Below, one piece after another: positions 12,014-13,476 of a stretch of DNA of 13,476 nucleotides. The stretch is taken from NCBI GenBank assembly GCA_001786225.1, contig MFVV01000021.1, positions 1-13,476 of the forward strand. Direction: 5' to 3'. The notes beneath the pieces are model-generated. The model had not been told where the DNA came from. It searched no databases and saw nothing but the letters and a program-made list of their open reading frames with translations. This DNA is from Candidatus Nomurabacteria bacterium RIFCSPLOWO2_12_FULL_46_14. GTDB lineage: Bacteria > Patescibacteriota > Minisyncoccia > Phycocordibacterales > UBA9973. Positions within the stretch are counted from its first letter, which is position 1, and every line of letters starts with the position of its first letter. The position numbers and the translations under genes were made by a program.

Positions 12014-12129
12014 CAGTTTATCTTACTTGCTTTCCCCAGTATTTGCAACTTATTGAATTGTGCAATTTTTAACTTATTTTGTCAATTATTTATATCTAAA
12101 ATAACCTTATTATACAAGCTATTTTTGAT
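12014..12129. other. AT-rich divergent intergenic region
   Basis: No gene is seen between the minus-strand 410-residue gene and the promoters of the plus-strand gene. The only signal at its left edge is the -10 box of the minus-strand gene (12020-12025). Confidence 0.6.
12020..12025 (-). promoter_or_regulatory. -10-like box (TAAGAT) of the 410-residue gene
   Basis: Read on the minus strand, TAAGAT is followed by exactly six bases and then ATG 12013. It is the same hexamer with the same spacing as the MTH1-type Nudix gene, and predicts a leaderless mRNA. Confidence 0.6.
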
Positions 12130-12191
12130 TTGACAGACCTGAAAAATATGGTTTAACTATTGACTTTTTATTAAAAATATGCTAGTATGAT
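12130..12191 (+). promoter_or_regulatory. Tandem promoters with true -35 boxes
   Basis: A perfect TTGACA (12130-12135) lies 17 bases before a weak TTAACT. A second, stronger pair is TTGACT (12160-12165), 17 bases, then TAGTAT (12183-12188) preceded by TG (extended -10). The predicted start is near 12195. This is the only place in the window with convincing -35 boxes, and it leads into a leader of about 100 bases. Confidence 0.75.
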
Positions 12192-12194
12192 AGT

Positions 12195-12295
12195 ATATCC
12201 TTATTTATAGGCATTTATGTCTTAATTGTCTTATAAGTAAAGGGTTTTTTTAGTTTACAGCCAGTAATGAGTTTTGGGGAGCACAACCCCTAAAT
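12195..12295 (+). promoter_or_regulatory. Long structured 5' leader, possible attenuator
   Basis: CCTTATTTATA (12199-12209) can pair with TATAAGTAAAGG (about 12232-12243), and seven T follow (12245-12251), a terminator-like arrangement inside the leader. Downstream, GGGG (12277-12280) can pair with CCCC (12287-12290) just before the ATG. I cannot match a known riboswitch. Confidence 0.4.
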
Positions 12296-12970
12296 ATGAA
12301 AAAAATAAAATTGATGCGTCTGGTAAGTTTGCGTTTAGTGAGTTCGTTCGCTTTTGTGCCGATAATGACAATGTCCATACCCGCGACCAATATTCCGGCA
12401 AGAAATATGCCGGTTGTCCGTCCAGGCATTGTCATGGCTTCCCGGACCGCGTCCCAAAAACTGAATATAGGAGAGGGTAAATTATTATCTTTTAATCCTA
12501 CAGTCGAACCGATTGACCTTGCGGCCTTAAAAAAGGCGGAAGAGCAAAAGGTCAAAGCGGCAGCTATAGACGAGTATTTTCGGACCCGCAAAATGCCGCT
12601 TGAGGGTCAGGGCCTAAAAATGGTCCTGGAGGCGGAGAAAAATGATTTGGACTGGCGCCTCTTGGCGGCTATCGCTGTCCGCGAATCTACCGGTGGCAAA
12701 TACGCCTGCCGTAAGGCGGAAAACAATCCCTTCGGCTGGGGTTCCTGCCGAATTGGTTTTGAAACGATGGAAGAAGCCATTGAGGTTGTCGCCAAAAATC
12801 TAGGCGGCAATAATCCAAAAACGGAGCGGCATTACGCGGATAAGGAAACCAAAGAAATTCTCCGCGCTTACAATCCGCCCTCTATCGTGCCACGTTATGC
12901 GGAAGAGGTGTTAAACATCATGAATGTAATGGGGCCTCTGGAATATATCACTGAAGTTGCGACTTTGTAA
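12296..12970 (+). CDS. Secreted glucosaminidase/lysozyme-like cell wall hydrolase
   Basis: A 224-residue protein. The start MKKIKLMRLVSLRLVSSFAFVPIMTM is a basic plus hydrophobic export signal. A linker of about 60 residues, partly Ala/Lys/Glu-rich, precedes a C-terminal domain: LDWRLLAAIAVRESTGGKYACRKAENNPFGWGSCRIGF, then EEAIEVVAKNLGG, then AYNPPSIVPRYAEEVLNIM. This is the pattern of bacterial lysozyme-like and GH73 glucosaminidase domains; the Glu in VRESTGG would be catalytic, and two Cys may form a disulfide. It would cut peptidoglycan outside the membrane during growth or division. ATG 12296 is preferred; ATG 12314 is the alternative. Unlike most genes here it has a long leader and a proper -35/-10 promoter, so its expression may be tightly controlled. 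Confidence 0.78.
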   Translation: MKKIKLMRLVSLRLVSSFAFVPIMTMSIPATNIPARNMPVVRPGIVMASRTASQKLNIGEGKLLSFNPTVEPIDLAALKKAEEQKVKAAAIDEYFRTRKMPLEGQGLKMVLEAEKNDLDWRLLAAIAVRESTGGKYACRKAENNPFGWGSCRIGFETMEEAIEVVAKNLGGNNPKTERHYADKETKEILRAYNPPSIVPRYAEEVLNIMNVMGPLEYITEVATL

Positions 12971-13010
12971 AAACAAAAAACGCCAATCATAATTTTGGCG
13001 TTTTTTGTTT
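12971..13010. terminator. Bidirectional terminator between convergent genes
   Basis: A perfect 16-bp inverted repeat (12971-12986 with 12995-13010) around an eight-base loop, with A-rich and T-rich outer arms, can end transcription from both sides. Confidence 0.9.
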
Positions 13011-13476
13011 TATTTCTTTTTGATAAATTCCTCAATTTCTTCCAGGCAAAATGCCAGCCACTTTTGACCCATGCTATTCCTTAGGTCCATGAGACTAAAT
13101 TCCTTTATATTGTTTTCAATCAATCTACGTATTGTTCTAGGGTTCAAGGACAATCTCTTGGCTATTCGCTCTGTCGCTGCCCAGTGTTTGCCGGATGGGT
13201 CTATGTAAAAATTCCGCCATTCGCCGCTTCTTTCTGTTTGTGGTAATTTGATAAATATCATGAATTTTCCATTTGCCTCTAAGTCCTCAAAGCAAAAAGC
13301 ATCACTAATTTGTCCTTTGTTATTTTTTATCCTTATGCTTGTTAAACTGGTAATATCAACATAATGTTTAATTGTTATTTCTTTAATTTGAAAATATGAC
13401 GCCAAGGTATGAATGTTCGCCCAATGCCCTCTTTCTTCATCCGTCCAAAAGCCCCGCCAGGGGTCCAGTTCGCCCC
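13010..13476 (-). CDS. Protein of two related helix-turn-helix-like units (5' end outside window)
   Basis: The frame stays open to the right edge, so the gene starts outside; the TTG at 13405 is not needed. The visible 155 residues contain two similar units. The first has GHWANIHTLASYFQIKEITI, then SLTSIRIKN and DAFCFEDLEA. The second has GKHWAATERIAKRLSLNPRT, then EFSLMDLRNSMGQ and LAFCLEEIEEF. Both share HWA, a short helix pair as in a helix-turn-helix, a turn with Ser/Gly, and FC-x-E-(D/E)-(L/I)-E. The second unit looks like a DNA-binding HTH (ERIAKRLSLNPRTIRRLI). I do not recognise a named family; a regulator or a DNA-binding part of a mobile-element protein is possible. The gene ends in the bidirectional terminator. 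Confidence 0.65.
   Translation of the reverse strand, partial: GELDPWRGFWTDEERGHWANIHTLASYFQIKEITIKHYVDITSLTSIRIKNNKGQISDAFCFEDLEANGKFMIFIKLPQTERSGEWRNFYIDPSGKHWAATERIAKRLSLNPRTIRRLIENNIKEFSLMDLRNSMGQKWLAFCLEEIEEFIKKK

Noticed and set aside
1..13476. CRISPR arrays, insertion sequences, integrase or attachment sites
   Set aside because: No regularly spaced repeats, transposase or integrase genes, and no repeated tRNA ends are seen in the window.

Overview
The window looks like a chromosome segment from a Candidate Phyla Radiation (Patescibacteria, probably Parcubacteria-like) bacterium. The reasons are: a 16S rRNA gene interrupted by a LAGLIDADG-encoding intron and not followed by 23S; a short MurE without the usual N-terminal domain; a SecA with an insertion after its first helicase motifs and an unusual C-terminal Cys tail; single tRNA genes without encoded CCA scattered between genes; and several small proteins without recognisable family. 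The placement rests on sequence style and family recall, not on a search.

Layout. Positions 1-405 are the end of an intron: the C-terminal part of a LAGLIDADG homing endonuclease and a structured tail. Positions 406-535 are the 3' end of 16S rRNA (helix 44, decoding site, helix 45). Its tail does not contain the CCUCC anti-Shine-Dalgarno sequence. A trailer of hairpins ends in a terminator at 776-804, directly followed by a leaderless promoter and a D-Ala-D-Ala-ligase-like ATP-grasp gene (819-1724). That gene's stop codon lies inside tRNA-Val(CAC). Two tRNA-Ala genes (CGC, GGC) follow, both with G instead of U at T-loop position 55 and without the D-loop GG. Next come a remnant of an RNase HII active site, a secreted protein, a small AbrB/MazE-like protein and intact RNase HII (2179-3499), two tRNA-Pro genes (CGG, GGG), a candidate structured RNA with its own promoter (3717-3858), and a 15-residue Lys-rich peptide gene.

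secA (4154-6703) opens a run of tightly packed genes: an MTH1-type Nudix hydrolase, a second Nudix hydrolase, a deoxyribosyltransferase-like protein and a short MurE (to 9317). Nucleotide-pool cleaning is thus coupled to secretion and wall synthesis. Convergent with it on the minus strand are an Mpl/MurC-like Mur ligase and a 410-residue protein of unknown function (9303-12013). Last come a secreted glucosaminidase-like enzyme behind a long structured leader (12296-12970), and, across a bidirectional terminator, a minus-strand protein made of two related DNA-binding-like units that runs off the right edge.

The most striking point is how expression seems to work. The 16S tail has no anti-SD, no CDS start shows a convincing Shine-Dalgarno, and five genes carry a -10-like hexamer exactly 6 bases before their ATG, which puts the predicted transcription start on the A of the start codon. 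Together these suggest a lineage that has largely given up SD-dependent initiation and relies on leaderless mRNAs plus coupling within operons. A second notable item is a 57-bp, 19-codon, near-perfect palindrome lying in frame inside murE, like a protein-coding palindromic mobile element.
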